64,000 nucleotides of DNA from Paraburkholderia acidisoli (GTDB lineage: Bacteria; Pseudomonadota; Gammaproteobacteria; Burkholderiales; Burkholderiaceae). The stretch spans positions 434,001-498,000 of the forward strand of contig NZ_CP046915.1 of assembly GCF_009789675.1 (NCBI RefSeq). The letters run 5' to 3'. Shown here piece after piece: positions 21,570 to 30,704 of the stretch; positions within the stretch are counted from its first letter, which is position 1; every line of letters starts with the position of its first letter. The translations under genes and the position numbers were made by a program. A model generated the notes under the pieces. It saw only the letters and a program-made list of their open reading frames with translations, made no database searches and was not told the DNA's origin.

Positions 21570-23120
21570 TTACGCGCGCACCTTGAAGATCGACACGGCC
21601 TCGCTGAGGCCGCTCGCCTGGTGCGCCATCGACTGCGCCGCCGCCGAGGCCTGCTCGACGAGCGCCGCATTTTGCTGCGTCACATGGTCCATCTGCGAGA
21701 CGGCCACGTTGACCTGACCGATGCCCGTGCTCTGTTCTTCGGACGCCGAAGCAATTTCCTGCAGGATGTCGTTGACGCGCGAGACGTCGCGGATGATGTC
21801 GGCAATCGTGCTGCCCGCGTCGTGCACGAGCTTCGACCCCGCGTCCACGCGCGTGCTCGACTCGCCGATCAAACCGCGAATCTCGCCGGCCGCCGTGGCC
21901 ACACGTTGCGCGAGCGTGCGCACTTCCGAGGCGACCACCGCGAAGCCGCGGCCCTGATCGCCCGCACGCGCCGCTTCCACGGCCGCGTTGAGCGCGAGAA
22001 TGTTGGTCTGGAACGCGATGCTTTCGATCACGCTGATGATCTCGTTCATGCGCGACGAGCTGTCGGCGATCTCGCGCATCGTGTCCACCACGTGACCCAC
22101 CACGGCGCCGCCGCGCTGCGCGGTGTCCGAAGCCGCGCCCGCGAGCGAGGTGGCCTGGCGCGCGTTGTCCGCGTTGCGGCGCACGGTGGCCGTGAGTTCT
22201 TCCATGCTCGAGGCCGTTTCTTCGAGCGACGCGGCCTGTTCCTCGGTGCGTTGCGAGAGATCGGTATTGCCGGCCGCAATCTCGTGCGCGGCCGTATTGA
22301 TGGCGCTCGCGCCTTCGCGCACCGAACCGATCATGTCGATGAGTTTTGCCTGCATCGACTTCACGCCTTCGAGCAACTGGCCCATTTCGTCGAACGAGCG
22401 CACTTCGATACGCGCGGTGAGATCGCCGTTCGAGATCGCCTTGAAGTGGTCGAGCGCCTGCGCGAGCGGCCGGCCGATCGCGCGTTGCAGCGAAATCCAC
22501 GCGAATCCGGCGGCGGCGAGCGCGAACAGCACGCCGATCACCGCAATGACGATGAACCAGTGAAAGCGCGCCTGCGCGCTGTCGTAGGTCGTTCGCGCGG
22601 CGACGTTCTGCTTCTTCTGCAACACGTCCAGACTACTCGTCACATCGCCGTAAATGGCCGCCGAGGTATTGGCGACCGCCGTGCGGATCTGTGCGCTGTC
22701 GCCGCCCGCGATCACTTGATAGATCGGCTCATAGGCGCTGGTCACGAGATTCTGAAGCTTCGCGTCGATCTGGTCCGAGCTGCGCGCTTCGTCTTCGTCG
22801 TAAGTGGGCAGCTTGCGATAGGCGTCCCATGAATGCTTGGCTTTCGCGAGCTGATCGCGCGAGTTCTGCTCGAATTTGGCGATATCGGGCACATCCGGGT
22901 TGATCGCGATGCGGAACAGCCACAGGCGGCTGCGCGCGAGGGCCACGCTGGTTTCGCCGAGCGCCACCGACGAAGCGAGCTGATTCGCATAGAGCGCGTT
23001 CAAGTCGCGATTACTGAAATTGACGCCTGCGATCCCCATTGCCCCACCGAGCACGAGTAACGCCCCGAGAAACCCCATTGCCAGCGCGAGACGCGCGCGG
23101 ATTGTCATTTTCCTGAACAT
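21570..23120 (-). CDS. Methyl-accepting chemotaxis protein, Tar-type four-helix sensor
   Basis: A 516-aa inner-membrane receptor. Helix 1 (~8-30) and helix 2 (~188-212) flank a periplasmic four-helix bundle of the TarH type; HAMP follows (~213-265) and then the long cytoplasmic hairpin whose tip reads ISVIESIAFQTNILALNAAVEAARAGDQGRGFAVVA (conserved part only). Methylation-type Glu/Gln pairs occur on both arms (TEEQAASLEETA; ASEEQSTGI). No C-terminal CheR-docking pentapeptide (NWETF type) is seen. It reports to CheA through CheW; the ligand is unknown. Confidence 0.93.
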   Translation of the reverse strand: MFRKMTIRARLALAMGFLGALLVLGGAMGIAGVNFSNRDLNALYANQLASSVALGETSVALARSRLWLFRIAINPDVPDIAKFEQNSRDQLAKAKHSWDAYRKLPTYDEDEARSSDQIDAKLQNLVTSAYEPIYQVIAGGDSAQIRTAVANTSAAIYGDVTSSLDVLQKKQNVAARTTYDSAQARFHWFIVIAVIGVLFALAAAGFAWISLQRAIGRPLAQALDHFKAISNGDLTARIEVRSFDEMGQLLEGVKSMQAKLIDMIGSVREGASAINTAAHEIAAGNTDLSQRTEEQAASLEETASSMEELTATVRRNADNARQATSLAGAASDTAQRGGAVVGHVVDTMREIADSSSRMNEIISVIESIAFQTNILALNAAVEAARAGDQGRGFAVVASEVRTLAQRVATAAGEIRGLIGESSTRVDAGSKLVHDAGSTIADIIRDVSRVNDILQEIASASEEQSTGIGQVNVAVSQMDHVTQQNAALVEQASAAAQSMAHQASGLSEAVSIFKVRA

Positions 23121-23401
23121 ATCTTTATTAAAAACTTGCAGGTAAGGCTGGATGATTGACCCAGAACGGGCCGCCGAACGCTTATACGGCGCGGAAAAGA
23201 AAAACTTGAGGCAAACGTGTGCGTGCGCGACGAAATTCTCCCATTACCTTGCTGGAAGGCATGAATGGTGCATTTCGTGCCAAGGAAATGGGTTGAACGG
23301 CGTGCGGGCGTCGATTGAAAACCGACGCCCGTGAATGCGTCACGAATGCGCCGTGAATGCGCGTGATGCATGCCACACGCCGGCGCGCGATTTCGGCGGC
23401 T

Positions 23402-23596
23402 TCAGCGCGTGTTTCGCGCGCCCGCGCGCAACACGAAGCGCGCCGCCACCGCGATCGGCGCGGCGAGGCACAGCCACGACAGCGGCCGCCACGCTTCGTC
23501 GCCGAGCAAGGCCGCGCCAAGACCGAGCGCGGTCACGACGAACAGGATCACGGGCATCAGCCAGATTTCCCGCAAGGTATTGGCTCGACGGCTCAT
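23402..23596 (-). CDS. Small two-helix membrane protein after the PepSY gene
   Basis: A 64-aa protein with two hydrophobic stretches (LMPVILFVVTALGLGAALLG and PLSWLCLAAPIAVAARFVL) and Arg-rich ends. Its ATG overlaps the stop of the PepSY gene (ATGA), so it is translationally coupled. Short two-helix proteins of this pattern (LGD..W..LSW) recur after PepSY proteins in iron loci, and a helper role is likely but unproven. Confidence 0.75.
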   Translation of the reverse strand: MSRRANTLREIWLMPVILFVVTALGLGAALLGDEAWRPLSWLCLAAPIAVAARFVLRAGARNTR

Positions 23597-24765
23597 GACG
23601 CGGCTTCCTCCGATTCACGCGCTGCGGCGAGCGCTTCGATACGCGCGGCCACGGCATGGCGGCGCGCGAACCACAAATACAAACCGCTGCCGAGCACGAC
23701 GATCGTCAGCAGATCGAGCAGCGCCCAGAGCACCTTGAGCGGCATGCCGCCGTAATCGCCGAAATGCAGCGGCCGCGACACTTCGAGCGCGCGCAGATAC
23801 CACGGCATTTGCAGCACGTGCGCGAGCTGGCCCGTGCGCGCGTCGACCAGAACGGGGCTGAACAGGCGCGAGGTGAGCGTGGTATCGCCCTTCGCCCACA
23901 GCAGGTAATGCCACGGGCTGCCGTTCACGCGCGTGGGGAACGTCACGCCCGTGATCGTCATGCCCGGCACGGCGCGCTTCGCGGTATCCAGCGCCGCCTG
24001 CACCGAGGTGAGTTCGTTCTGCGCGGGCGGCGTGGCGTCGCGATACTGCGCGAGCATGTGGCTCACGTCGCCGCGCTGCCAGAGCGCAAATAGCGGCGTG
24101 GCGAGTTCGTTCATCACGCCCGTGGCGCCCACCACGAACGCCCACGCGAGCGTGACGATGCCGAGCAGATTGTGCAGGTCGAGCCAACGGATGCGCGGCG
24201 CGCGGTCCGCGCGCACGGTGCCGAATTTGAGGTTCTTCATGAACGGGCCGTAGAGCACGACGCCCGAGACGATGGCGATCACGAACAGGAGACCCATCAC
24301 GCCGAGAAATAACTCGCCCGGCAGCCCGGCGAACAGGTCGCGATGCACGCTCAGCATCACGTTCATGAATTGCCAGCGTTGTGCCTGCATCGACTGCGAG
24401 CGTTCGAGCAAGGCGCCCGTGCGCGCATCGAAGCGCAGAAAGTGGCGCGACGCGGGCTCGTCCTGCATCGCCTGCCACGAGGGCGCCATCCACACGTAGG
24501 CCTGCGGTTCGTCGTCGTCGATAAATACCGAGGTGACGATCTCGCCCGGGTAGCTCGCGCGCGCCTGCGCGACGAGGCGGTCGAGGCTCGCGGGCGGCGT
24601 GCCCGCCGGTACGTCGGCGTAGACATGCGGCGTGAGCCAGCCGTCGATTTCGTCGGAGAAGAGCAAGGGCAGCCCCGTCACGCAGATGGCGAACAGGAAC
24701 AGCGTGCAGACGAGACTGGTCCAGCGATGCACGAGGGACCAGCGGCGTATCGAAAGGGTTGGCAC
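23593..24765 (-). CDS. PepSY-associated TM protein, probable siderophore-iron reductase
   Basis: A 390-aa inner-membrane protein with four helices (~14-36, ~150-172, ~200-222, ~350-372) and two periplasmic PepSY-like parts. The His-containing helices (VHRWTSLVCTLFLF; HRDLFAGLPGELFLG; LDLHNLLGIV) are typical of the family thought to reduce ferric siderophores in the periplasm. A Fur-like box lies 133-151 bp upstream, between this gene and the divergent sodA operon, which fits iron control. No TonB receptor is adjacent, so its siderophore partner is elsewhere. Confidence 0.85.
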   Translation of the reverse strand: MPTLSIRRWSLVHRWTSLVCTLFLFAICVTGLPLLFSDEIDGWLTPHVYADVPAGTPPASLDRLVAQARASYPGEIVTSVFIDDDEPQAYVWMAPSWQAMQDEPASRHFLRFDARTGALLERSQSMQAQRWQFMNVMLSVHRDLFAGLPGELFLGVMGLLFVIAIVSGVVLYGPFMKNLKFGTVRADRAPRIRWLDLHNLLGIVTLAWAFVVGATGVMNELATPLFALWQRGDVSHMLAQYRDATPPAQNELTSVQAALDTAKRAVPGMTITGVTFPTRVNGSPWHYLLWAKGDTTLTSRLFSPVLVDARTGQLAHVLQMPWYLRALEVSRPLHFGDYGGMPLKVLWALLDLLTIVVLGSGLYLWFARRHAVAARIEALAAARESEEAAS

Positions 24766-24897
24766 GATCGAATGTCTCGGTGGGCGGTGCGGTCCGCCGG
24801 TGTCGGGTGGCTGAAGCGTACGGGGCTCGGGCGGTCATGCCGCCGCGGCGTTGACCCTGCCGCCAGGCGGGGTTTGAGCCGAAGCTTGCCAATTATA

Positions 24898-24916
24898 GAT
24901 GAGAATGATTACTATT
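24898..24916. promoter_or_regulatory. Fur-like box between PepSY and sodA-mntH operons
   Basis: The core TGAGAATGATTACTA (24900-24914) matches the 7-1-7 Fur pattern TGATAATNATTATCA at 12 of 15 positions, and is AT-rich against a GC-rich background. It is about 75 bp before the ATG of the 169-aa gene and about 130 bp before the PepSY start, so Fur bound here could control both directions. Confidence 0.65.
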
Positions 24917-24988
24917 AAGAGACCCGAGTACGAAGGCGCAGTTGTCCACGCAAAGGGGCACCCACAGGAATCGCCTGGAGCCTTCGTC

Positions 24989-25498
24989 ATGCATGCACGC
25001 ACCGCGCCGTACCTTGCCGTTTCCCCCGCTCGCCTGAGCCCGAGCCTCGCCGTCTGGGAGGCCGTCACGCGCGGCGCGCTAGCCGCCGAACGCGCGGGCC
25101 GCGCCGTGGTCGCGCTGGGCGGGTATCGCCGCGCACTCGCCCTCGCGCGCCAGTTGATCGATTTCGCCCCGCTCTCGCCCCGTGCGCCGCTGCCGCCGGC
25201 CGAAGACCGCGTGGCCGCGCTGGTGGCGTCGTGGCACAACCTCGCCACCCTGCTCGCCGCGCGCGGCGATCTCGCCCGCGCCGCCGCCCACCTCTGCGAG
25301 GCGCACGAGGCCGTGGTCGCCCTTTATCTCGACACGCATCGTGACGCCACATTGCGCCGCGCGGCCCTGCGTCATAGCCGCGAAACCCATCTCGCGCTCG
25401 TGTACCACGAAAAGGCACACGGGCCCCATCCGCTCACGACGCGCGCGCTGCGCGCCGGCCAGCTCGCGCTCGACGTCGACCGCGCTCGCACCCACTGA
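24989..25498 (+). CDS. Hypothetical helical protein at the head of the sodA-mntH operon
   Basis: A 169-aa, mostly alpha-helical soluble protein, beginning [16 protein letters not shown]. Paired helices such as [40 protein letters not shown] and [19 protein letters not shown] resemble tetratricopeptide-type repeats. ATG 24989 has GGAG eight bases before it; the frame opens further up but would overlap the Fur-like box. It is 31 bp from the superoxide dismutase gene. A role in manganese or oxidative-stress handling is suggested only by position. Confidence 0.75.
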   Translation: MHARTAPYLAVSPARLSPSLAVWEAVTRGALAAERAGRAVVALGGYRRALALARQLIDFAPLSPRAPLPPAEDRVAALVASWHNLATLLAARGDLARAAAHLCEAHEAVVALYLDTHRDATLRRAALRHSRETHLALVYHEKAHGPHPLTTRALRAGQLALDVDRARTH

Positions 25499-25529
25499 CA
25501 CCCGCCACTCTCGCGAAAGGAAACCGCGC

Positions 25530-26153
25530 ATGCCCTATACGCTCCCCGCCCTGCCCTACGCCACCGACGCGCTCGAACCGCATATCGACACGCGCACAAT
25601 GGAGATTCATCACTCGCGTCACCATCAAACCTACGTCAACAACCTCAACGCGGCGCTCGAGGGCACGGAGTACCAGAATCTGCCCGTGGAAACGCTTGTC
25701 GCCCAGATTATTTCGTTGCCCGAAGCATTGCAGACGCCCGTGCGCAACAACGGCGGCGGTCACGCGAACCACAGCCTGTTCTGGACGGTGATGTCGCCGC
25801 AAGGCGGCGGCACGCCCACGGGCGAACTGGCGCGCGCCATCGACACCGACCTGGGCGGTTTCGACGCGTTCAAGGACGCCTTCACCAAGGCCGCGCTCAC
25901 GCGTTTCGGCAGCGGCTGGGCGTGGCTTTGCGTGAACCGCGAGGGCAAGCTCGTGGTCGAGAACAGCGGCAATCAGGACTCGCCGCTCATGGCGGGCCTG
26001 CTCTCGGGCAACACGCCCATCCTCGGGCTCGACGTCTGGGAGCACGCGTATTACCTCAAGTACGAGAATCGCCGCCCCGAGTACATCGCCGCGTTCTACA
26101 ACGTGATCCACTGGTCCGAAGTGGCCCGACGCTACGCCGCCGCGCGCGGCTGA
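25530..26153 (+). CDS. sodA: Superoxide dismutase, manganese type
   Basis: A 207-aa cytoplasmic enzyme that converts superoxide to hydrogen peroxide and oxygen. Metal ligands are visible as [16 protein letters not shown] and [11 protein letters not shown]. Two features mark the Mn rather than the Fe type: GGGHANHS in place of AAQ-WNH, and the late glutamine in GNQDSPLM. It lies between the 169-aa gene and the manganese importer mntH (27 bp), under a Fur-like box. Use of Mn instead of Fe during iron shortage is the expected logic. Confidence 0.93.
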   Translation: MPYTLPALPYATDALEPHIDTRTMEIHHSRHHQTYVNNLNAALEGTEYQNLPVETLVAQIISLPEALQTPVRNNGGGHANHSLFWTVMSPQGGGTPTGELARAIDTDLGGFDAFKDAFTKAALTRFGSGWAWLCVNREGKLVVENSGNQDSPLMAGLLSGNTPILGLDVWEHAYYLKYENRRPEYIAAFYNVIHWSEVARRYAAARG

Positions 26154-26180
26154 CGTCGCTTGCGGCGCGGGGAGACCTCC

Positions 26181-27473
26181 ATGAATACCGTGGCCGGCAA
26201 AGGCACGTTGACGGGCCGCGCCACCGCGGCGATGCAGGACGTGCTCGCCGGCAAGCGCCGCGGGCCGGGCTCGGCGCTGCTGTTCGCCGGGCCGGCCGTG
26301 ATCACCTCGATCGCGTACATGGACCCCGGCAACTTCGCGACCAACATTCAGGCGGGCGCGCAGTTCGGCTACGCGCTGCTGTGGGTCGTGCTGATGGCGA
26401 ACGTGATCGCCATGCTGTTTCAGGCGCTCTCCGCGCGGCTCGGCATTGCCACCGGGCGCAATCTGGCCGAATTGTGCCGCGAACGTTTTCCGCCGCGTGT
26501 CGTGCTGGCGATGTGGGTCGTGAGCGAAATCGCGGCCATGGCCACCGACCTCGCCGAATTCCTCGGCGGCGCCATCGCGCTCGCGCTGCTGCTGCACATT
26601 CCGCTGCTTGCGGGCATGGCCATCACGGCCGCGATCACCTGCGCGATTCTCGCCATCGACAAGAACGGCTTCCGGCCGATGGAGCTCATGATCGGCGTGC
26701 TCGTGGCCGCGATCGGTCTCTGTTACGTGGCCGAGATGTTCATCGCGCCCATCGCGTGGGGCGACGTGGCGCGCCACACCTTCATCCCGTCGCTGCCCGC
26801 GCTGCCCAAAGGCGAAGCGCTCACCGTGGCCGTGGGCATTGTCGGTGCGACGGTCATGCCGCACGCGATCTTTTTGCACTCGGGGCTCATGCAGGCGCGC
26901 TTTCCCTCGCCCGGCGCGAGCGAGCGCCGCCAGCTCATGCGCTTTTCCGGCTACGAAGTGGTCGTGGCGCTCGGCGTGGCCGGGCTCGTGAACATGGCGA
27001 TGGTGATCATGGCGAGCGCGGCGTTTCACCCGGGCCACAGCGGCGTGGCCGACATCGGCGTGGCGTACAGCACGCTCACGCCGCTGCTCGGTGCGGGCGC
27101 GGCCGGACTCTTTCTCGTTTCGCTGATTTGCGCGGGCGTGTCCAGCTCGGTGGTGGGCACGCTCGCGGGACAGTTGATCATGCAGGGCTTCGTGGGCTTT
27201 CGCATTCCCGTGTGGGTGCGCCGCGCCGTGACGATGGTGCCCGCATTCGTAGTGGTGGCGATGGGCTGGAACCCGACCCAGGCGCTCGTCATGAGCCAGG
27301 TGGTACTCTCGCTCGCGTTGCCCGTGCCGATGATCGCGCTGGTCTACTTCACGCGCCGCCGCGACGTGATGGGCGAATTCGCCAATAACCGCCTGACCGA
27401 CGCCGCCGCCATTGCCGCGACGGCGGTCATCGTGGTGCTCAATCTCGTGCTGGTGGTACAGGCGGTTTCGTGA
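26181..27473 (+). CDS. mntH: Nramp-family manganese/iron transporter
   Basis: A 430-aa proton-coupled divalent metal importer with about eleven helices. The metal-site motifs are present: DPGN in helix 1 (SIAYMDPGNFATNIQAG) and MPH in helix 6 (GATVMPHAIFLHSG); the Met favours soft transition metals such as Mn2+ and excludes Ca2+/Mg2+. ATG 26181 has GGGGAG seven bases ahead. It directly follows sodA and would feed it with manganese. It is convergent with the desaturase gene, only 15 bp apart. Confidence 0.93.
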   Translation: MNTVAGKGTLTGRATAAMQDVLAGKRRGPGSALLFAGPAVITSIAYMDPGNFATNIQAGAQFGYALLWVVLMANVIAMLFQALSARLGIATGRNLAELCRERFPPRVVLAMWVVSEIAAMATDLAEFLGGAIALALLLHIPLLAGMAITAAITCAILAIDKNGFRPMELMIGVLVAAIGLCYVAEMFIAPIAWGDVARHTFIPSLPALPKGEALTVAVGIVGATVMPHAIFLHSGLMQARFPSPGASERRQLMRFSGYEVVVALGVAGLVNMAMVIMASAAFHPGHSGVADIGVAYSTLTPLLGAGAAGLFLVSLICAGVSSSVVGTLAGQLIMQGFVGFRIPVWVRRAVTMVPAFVVVAMGWNPTQALVMSQVVLSLALPVPMIALVYFTRRRDVMGEFANNRLTDAAAIAATAVIVVLNLVLVVQAVS

Positions 27474-27488
27474 GGCTTCCGCCGATCG

Positions 27489-28646
27489 TCAGGATGACTG
27501 ACGACCGTCGAACTTCAACCACTGCCGCGCCTTGAAATCGTACAGCTTGCAATGCTGTGCCGTGGCGAAATACCAGCGCCACGAGAACGGCTGGATCACG
27601 ATACGCTGCGGCAGCATGGCTTCGAGTTGCGCCTGCGCCTCTTCGAGCTTGTAGAGCGGAATGCTCATGTCGAGGTGATGCGCCGTGTGCTCCATGATGT
27701 GATGCAGCAGCGCGCCGAAGCGCCAGCGGAACGTGAGATGCACGGTGGTCGTGACGAACGGCTGCGCGCGCGCCCATTCGGCGCGATCGTCGTACCAGCT
27801 CACGCGCTCGTGCGTGTGATGCACGTACACCACGAAGCCGATCATCGCGCACCAGAACAGGAACGGCACCACGAAGCCCAGGACCAGCACGAGCGTGACC
27901 GACTGCGCGGTGGCGAGCGCGGCCCACACGAGCACGGCGAGCCACACGGCCGCGAACACGCTCACGAGCCAGCAGTCCTTGAAGAAGATCGGGCGGCGCG
28001 TGGGCATGGCGGCCCGGCTCGGGAACATCATGCGGCGCCACCAGATTTCCAGCATGTAGTAGAGGCCCGGCCCCCAGCCGCTGCGGTAGATGCGCTCCAT
28101 CACACGGCGCGGACGCGACAGCGCCTGATACTCCTCCACGCTCAACGGCGCCCAGATGAAGTCGAAGCCCTTGAGGTTGGTGTAGCCGTGATGCACCACA
28201 TTGTGCCCCGCTTCCCACAGGCTGTACGGCGTGAGCGACGGCAGGAACGCGATGCGCCCGAGCCACTTGTTGAGCCTGCGGTGCGGCGTGAGGCTCTGAT
28301 GGCACGCGTCGTGACCGATGATGAAGAGCCGCCCGATCACGAAGCCCGCCACCAGCGCGCACACCAGCTTCACGATCCCGCTTTGCGCGAACACGATCCC
28401 CGCTTGCAGGCCGCCAAAGATCGCGTAATCGAACACGAGCAGCAGCAGCGGGTAGAGCGTCGTGCGCTGCACGAGCGGTTCGAGCCAGCCACGCAGGATC
28501 TTGCGATGCGGCAGCGGGTCGCCGGGCGGGATCGGTTGCAGCGGCGGTTGCGCCGGAGTTTCCGGGGTTTGCGCGCGCGCCGTATGGGGCGCCTGCTGTG
28601 CCTGAGGCACTTGCGCCATGGATTGCGCGGTTTGGTGAGTCGTCAT
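27489..28646 (-). CDS. Membrane fatty acid desaturase
   Basis: A 385-aa di-iron membrane enzyme. The three histidine boxes are HDACH, HNVVHH and HTAHH, with an extra HHTHE; hydrophobic segments lie between them. A Pro/Gln-rich tail of ~45 residues leads. It introduces a double bond into acyl chains, probably on membrane lipids. It starts 4 bp after the DUF2325 gene ends, so the two form an operon, and a Fur-like box precedes that operon. Control of an iron-using enzyme by Fur is plausible but is inference. Confidence 0.88.
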   Translation of the reverse strand: MTTHQTAQSMAQVPQAQQAPHTARAQTPETPAQPPLQPIPPGDPLPHRKILRGWLEPLVQRTTLYPLLLLVFDYAIFGGLQAGIVFAQSGIVKLVCALVAGFVIGRLFIIGHDACHQSLTPHRRLNKWLGRIAFLPSLTPYSLWEAGHNVVHHGYTNLKGFDFIWAPLSVEEYQALSRPRRVMERIYRSGWGPGLYYMLEIWWRRMMFPSRAAMPTRRPIFFKDCWLVSVFAAVWLAVLVWAALATAQSVTLVLVLGFVVPFLFWCAMIGFVVYVHHTHERVSWYDDRAEWARAQPFVTTTVHLTFRWRFGALLHHIMEHTAHHLDMSIPLYKLEEAQAQLEAMLPQRIVIQPFSWRWYFATAQHCKLYDFKARQWLKFDGRQSS

Positions 28647-28649
28647 TCG

Positions 28650-29339
28650 TTAGCTTTCCTCATCTTTCGTGTCCACGCCGGCCGCAACCGGTACGCGCGC
28701 CGCGATCACGCGCCGCAAGGCATCCGGTTCGTCGACGAGCACGCAGGGCTTGCCCGTGCGCGTGCAGTAATTCTTCATCCGCCACCAGTCGCCGTGGCTC
28801 ACGCAGCCGACCTGGCAGATCACGAGGTCGGCGTCGGCGAGATCGCTGTCCAGCCGCGCCGCGTTCTCGCCGCTCGTTTGCACGAGACGCAGGCCCGCGC
28901 TCGCGGCCGCGCGCTGCGTGAACGCCGATTGCAGGTCCGGTTGCACGTCGGCGCGGCTCACCCAGAGCACGACTTTTTCCGCGGATGCCGGTGCGCGCGC
29001 GGCCGCGGGAGCGGCCACCGCGGGTCGCGCCGTTTGCGCGCGGATCAGCGCCCGTATGCGCGTTTCCAGCGTGCGCACATGCCCGGCGAGCGCGCGCCGC
29101 TTCGGCAAACCGGGAATGGCCGCGTGCAAGGCGTCCGTGTCCTCGCGCGCCCATACCAGCGCCGTCTGCCGCACGATCGCCGCCGCGCGCAACTGCATGA
29201 CCTGCGCCTCCAGCGCCTCGATGCGGCGCGCTTGCGCCGCGATGAGCCGCGAAGCGCGGCGCTGTGCCCGCCCGTAGGCGGAGACCACGCGCCCGTGCTC
29301 GTCGCACAGGCGCAACCAGTCCAGTTCGTTCGGGGTCAT
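28650..29339 (-). CDS. DUF2325 domain protein
   Basis: A 229-aa soluble protein. The N-terminal half is a coiled coil (RRASRLIAAQARRIEALEAQ); the C-terminal ~95 residues match DUF2325 (ADLVICQVGCVSHGDWWRMK, TGKPCVLVDEP). DUF2325 proteins have no proven activity. A Fur-like box ends 86 bp upstream of ATG 29339, and the fatty acid desaturase follows within 4 bp. The two cysteines in the domain (CQVGC) and one in NYCTRTGKPC could bind metal, which I note as a possibility only. Confidence 0.85.
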   Translation of the reverse strand: MTPNELDWLRLCDEHGRVVSAYGRAQRRASRLIAAQARRIEALEAQVMQLRAAAIVRQTALVWAREDTDALHAAIPGLPKRRALAGHVRTLETRIRALIRAQTARPAVAAPAAARAPASAEKVVLWVSRADVQPDLQSAFTQRAAASAGLRLVQTSGENAARLDSDLADADLVICQVGCVSHGDWWRMKNYCTRTGKPCVLVDEPDALRRVIAARVPVAAGVDTKDEES

Positions 29340-29424
29340 GGCGCTCGCTCCTCGCGTTCCCTGCGTGGCTCGCGCGCGCCACGGCGGCGCGCGCGGACGG
29401 CACGGACCCGCGCCGCCCTCAAAT

Positions 29425-29443
29425 AGAAATGATTCTCATTATC
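29425..29443 (-). promoter_or_regulatory. Fur-like box upstream of the DUF2325-desaturase operon
   Basis: AGAAATGATTCTCATTATC matches the 19-bp Fur consensus GATAATGATAATCATTATC at 14 of 19 positions, with the right half perfect. It lies 86 bp upstream of the DUF2325 ATG. The plus-strand gene at 29686 is 243 bp away and is a less likely target. Confidence 0.7.
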
Positions 29444-29685
29444 GTAAAATCAGGCGGATTCGCCAAGTCGCGCAGTCGAAAAAAAAGCGGCGTCTCGAGG
29501 TCGCGCACATTCTCGGCGTTTCGCTTTATTTCGTGTCGCGACATAAGGGCGCGTTATCGAAGCATCAAAACGCGCTATTTGCGCGTTATCAATTTTGGGA
29601 ATGAGGAACGGACGATTCGTTGTTTTCCACTTCGCGGCGCGGCTTCTACCATCGGCGGCTATCTTCACTCTCGAGCCCACCGCGC

Positions 29686-30657
29686 ATGAACGCACGCCGC
29701 CGCTTTCTCCAGCTTTCCGCCAGCACCGCCGCGCTTGGCGCGCTTCCCGCGCTGAGCGCGTTTTCCCTGCGCGCGAACGCCGCCACGGGCGCGCCGCGCA
29801 CGCTGCGCATCGGCAATCAAAAGGGCTATCTGACGTTGCTGAAGGGCCGCGGCACGCTCGAAAAGCGGCTCGCGCCGCTGGGCGTCGGCGTGACGTGGAC
29901 GGAGTTCGAGGCGGGTCCCGTGCAGCTCGAAGCGCTCAACGTGGGGTCGATCGACTTCGGTGACGTGGGCGAAGCGCCGCCGATCTTCGCGCAGGCCGCG
30001 GGCGCGCCGCTCGCCTACGTGGCCGCGACGGTGCCGCGTCCGCAATCCGAGGCCGTGCTGGTGCCGCGCTCATCGGCCATTCATGGCGTGGCCGACCTCA
30101 AGGGCAAGACGGTCGCCCTGAATCGCGGCAGCAATGTGCACTATTTCCTCGTGAAGCTGCTGCGCGCGCATAACCTGAACTATGCCGACGTGAACCTCGT
30201 GTTCCTCGCGCCCGCCGACGCGCGCGCGGCGTTCGAGCGCGGTTCTATCGACGCATGGGTGATCTGGGATCCGTTCCTCGCGGCCGCGCAGAAGACGCTG
30301 GACGCGCGCATTCTCGCCGACGCCACCGGCGTGGTCGGCAATCGCGCCTATTATTTTTCTTCGCTGAAATACGCGGCGCAGAACCCCGACGTCATCAAGA
30401 TTCTCATCGACGAACTGAGCCAGATCGATCAGTGGGGACAGCGCAACCGGCCGGAACTCGCGGCCCAGCTCGCCAGGTTGTGGGGCTTGCCGCCCGAGGT
30501 GGCGAATGTCGCGATCGAGCGCGTGCAGTTCGGCACGGGCCCGATCACGAAGGCGATTCTCGCGGAACAACAGCAGATCGCCGATACCTTCTTCGACCTC
30601 AAGCTGATCCCGAAGCGCGTGAGCGTGCTCGAGGCGGCGGCGCCGGGGCTCGCCTGA
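29686..30657 (+). CDS. Aliphatic sulfonate ABC transporter substrate-binding protein, SsuA-like
   Basis: A 323-aa periplasmic protein. Residues 1-33 form a signal peptide with twin arginine (MNARRRFLQLSAS... ending RANA), so Tat export is likely. The mature part is the NMT1/SsuA fold: LRIGNQKGYLTLLKGRGTLEKRL, FGDVGEAPPIFAQAAG, VALNRGSNVHYFLVKLL, IDAWVIWDPF. SsuA proteins deliver sulfonates or taurine to SsuBC, but no permease or ATPase gene is adjacent, so this is an orphan. It has no operon partner here; regulation is not visible. Confidence 0.87.
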   Translation: MNARRRFLQLSASTAALGALPALSAFSLRANAATGAPRTLRIGNQKGYLTLLKGRGTLEKRLAPLGVGVTWTEFEAGPVQLEALNVGSIDFGDVGEAPPIFAQAAGAPLAYVAATVPRPQSEAVLVPRSSAIHGVADLKGKTVALNRGSNVHYFLVKLLRAHNLNYADVNLVFLAPADARAAFERGSIDAWVIWDPFLAAAQKTLDARILADATGVVGNRAYYFSSLKYAAQNPDVIKILIDELSQIDQWGQRNRPELAAQLARLWGLPPEVANVAIERVQFGTGPITKAILAEQQQIADTFFDLKLIPKRVSVLEAAAPGLA

Positions 30658-30704
30658 CGCGCGAACCACAGCCGCAGCCGCAGCCGAAGCCGCGGCGCTC
30701 GCGT

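Noticed and set aside
23121..23401. Possible flagellar sigma-28 promoter of the chemoreceptor
   Set aside because: No convincing TAAA-N15-GCCGATAA arrangement could be found on the minus strand.
24899..24988. Upstream extension of the 169-aa protein
   Set aside because: It would begin inside the Fur-like box and lacks a ribosome site, while ATG 24989 has GGAG at good spacing.
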